Part shown: positions 50,159 to 50,471 of the stretch, in pieces
Layout: the number at the start of each line of letters is the position of its first letter
Position numbering within the stretch: the first letter of the stretch is position 1
Source: Spirosoma endophyticum
GTDB taxonomy: Bacteria > Bacteroidota > Bacteroidia > Cytophagales > Spirosomataceae
DNA length: 50,471 bases
Reading direction: 5' to 3'
Assembly (NCBI RefSeq): GCF_900112365.1
Contig: NZ_FOLQ01000029.1
Coordinates: 1-50,471 of the forward strand
Program-made: the position numbers and the translations under genes
Notes under the pieces: model-generated
What the model was told of the DNA's origin: nothing
Databases searched by the model: none
Seen by the model: the letters and a program-made list of their open reading frames with translations, nothing else

Positions 50159-50471
50159 ATGGCAGCGTACAAACCATCTGACTACGAACTTTTACGTCGG
50201 CGATGTGCCGAATTGAAAGAACAAGGCTGGAAGCAGTCTAAAATTGCTCAAGCACTGGGACTGACCCAGGGCTGGGTCAGTCGAACTTTGAAAAAATATC
50301 GCCAAGAGGGCCAGGCTAGTTTAACTTGGCGAAAGCCCAGTGGACCCGACTGCCGCTTAACCAATGAACAAATCGTCCAACTGCTTGCTGAACTCAACAA
50401 AGGGGCTGAGCATCATGGGTTTTCGGGAGCGGTTTGGACTCGACCTCGGGTGAATGAGGTGATCAAGAAGC
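50159..50471 (+). CDS. IS630-type transposase, N-terminal part only
   Basis: From the ATG at 50159 the plus strand reads MAAYKPSDYELLRRRCAELK, then GWKQSKIAQALGLTQGWVSRTLKKYR, a helix-turn-helix, and LTWRKPSGPDCRLT and HGFSGAVWTRPRV before the window ends. This matches the N-terminal DNA-binding region of IS630-family transposases; the DDE domain is outside. The element's left terminal repeat should lie within about 50080-50158 but was not resolved. Confidence 0.75.
   Translation, partial: MAAYKPSDYELLRRRCAELKEQGWKQSKIAQALGLTQGWVSRTLKKYRQEGQASLTWRKPSGPDCRLTNEQIVQLLAELNKGAEHHGFSGAVWTRPRVNEVIKK

Overview
The window looks like a chromosome segment of a Bacteroidota member of the order Cytophagales, most like Spirosoma. 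This rests on Bacteroidota-type promoters (TAnnTTTG), a SusC/SusD pair, a Bacteroidota-type ECF sigma factor, sdhCAB with a one-subunit cytochrome b, MnmH, and many palindromic intergenic repeats. Genus is inferred from protein flavour and no search was run.

Region 1 (1-420) is the upstream end of an IS110-family element: the first 35 codons of its recombinase (minus strand) preceded by about 230 non-coding bases with nested inverted repeats, as expected for an IS110 bridge RNA. It sits against a chromosomal palindrome at the 3' end of yqeY. Region 2 (421-9600) is housekeeping: yqeY, pdxJ, mnmH, a DUF3365-like lipoprotein, prfA, an RND/MMPL exporter, a YitT-family protein and an SMP-30 family lactonase.

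Region 3 (10126-26238) looks like a peptide or acyl-peptide scavenging locus. It has an ECF sigma factor facing a minus-strand series: a truncated FecR-like anti-sigma, SusC, SusD, an exported penicillin-acylase-family Ntn hydrolase, a TldD/TldE pair with a Tat signal on TldD, an exported S9-type hydrolase, and a second Tat-TldD/TldE pair. Long perfect hairpins separate several of these genes. I infer outer-membrane capture, periplasmic deacylation and proteolysis of a peptide-like substrate. One TldD paralogue has Ser where the other has a Cys that may be a metal ligand.

Region 4 (26485-32889) holds a glutaredoxin-glutaredoxin-thioredoxin reductase fusion, sdhCAB and fabD, followed by tRNA-Gln(UUG) at 33016-33086.

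Region 5 (33100-50471) is an accessory island downstream of the tRNA. It is AT-richer, gene-poor and full of broken genes. Its most striking gene fuses a DUF4062 domain to a complete DnaB helicase C-terminal domain (33378-34961). Others are an FG-GAP repeat protein, a degenerate tyrosine-recombinase remnant, an STM4504/CBY_0614-family gene broken by a 10-bp near-duplication, a membrane protein of unknown function, and a minus-strand mobile-element module: HTH/excisionase-like protein, VRR-NUC nuclease, RepA-like ATPase, primase-like protein with an in-frame TGA, and phage-like proteins including one split by a -1 frameshift. The window ends inside an IS630-type transposase. Coordinates of promoters and repeats were read by eye.
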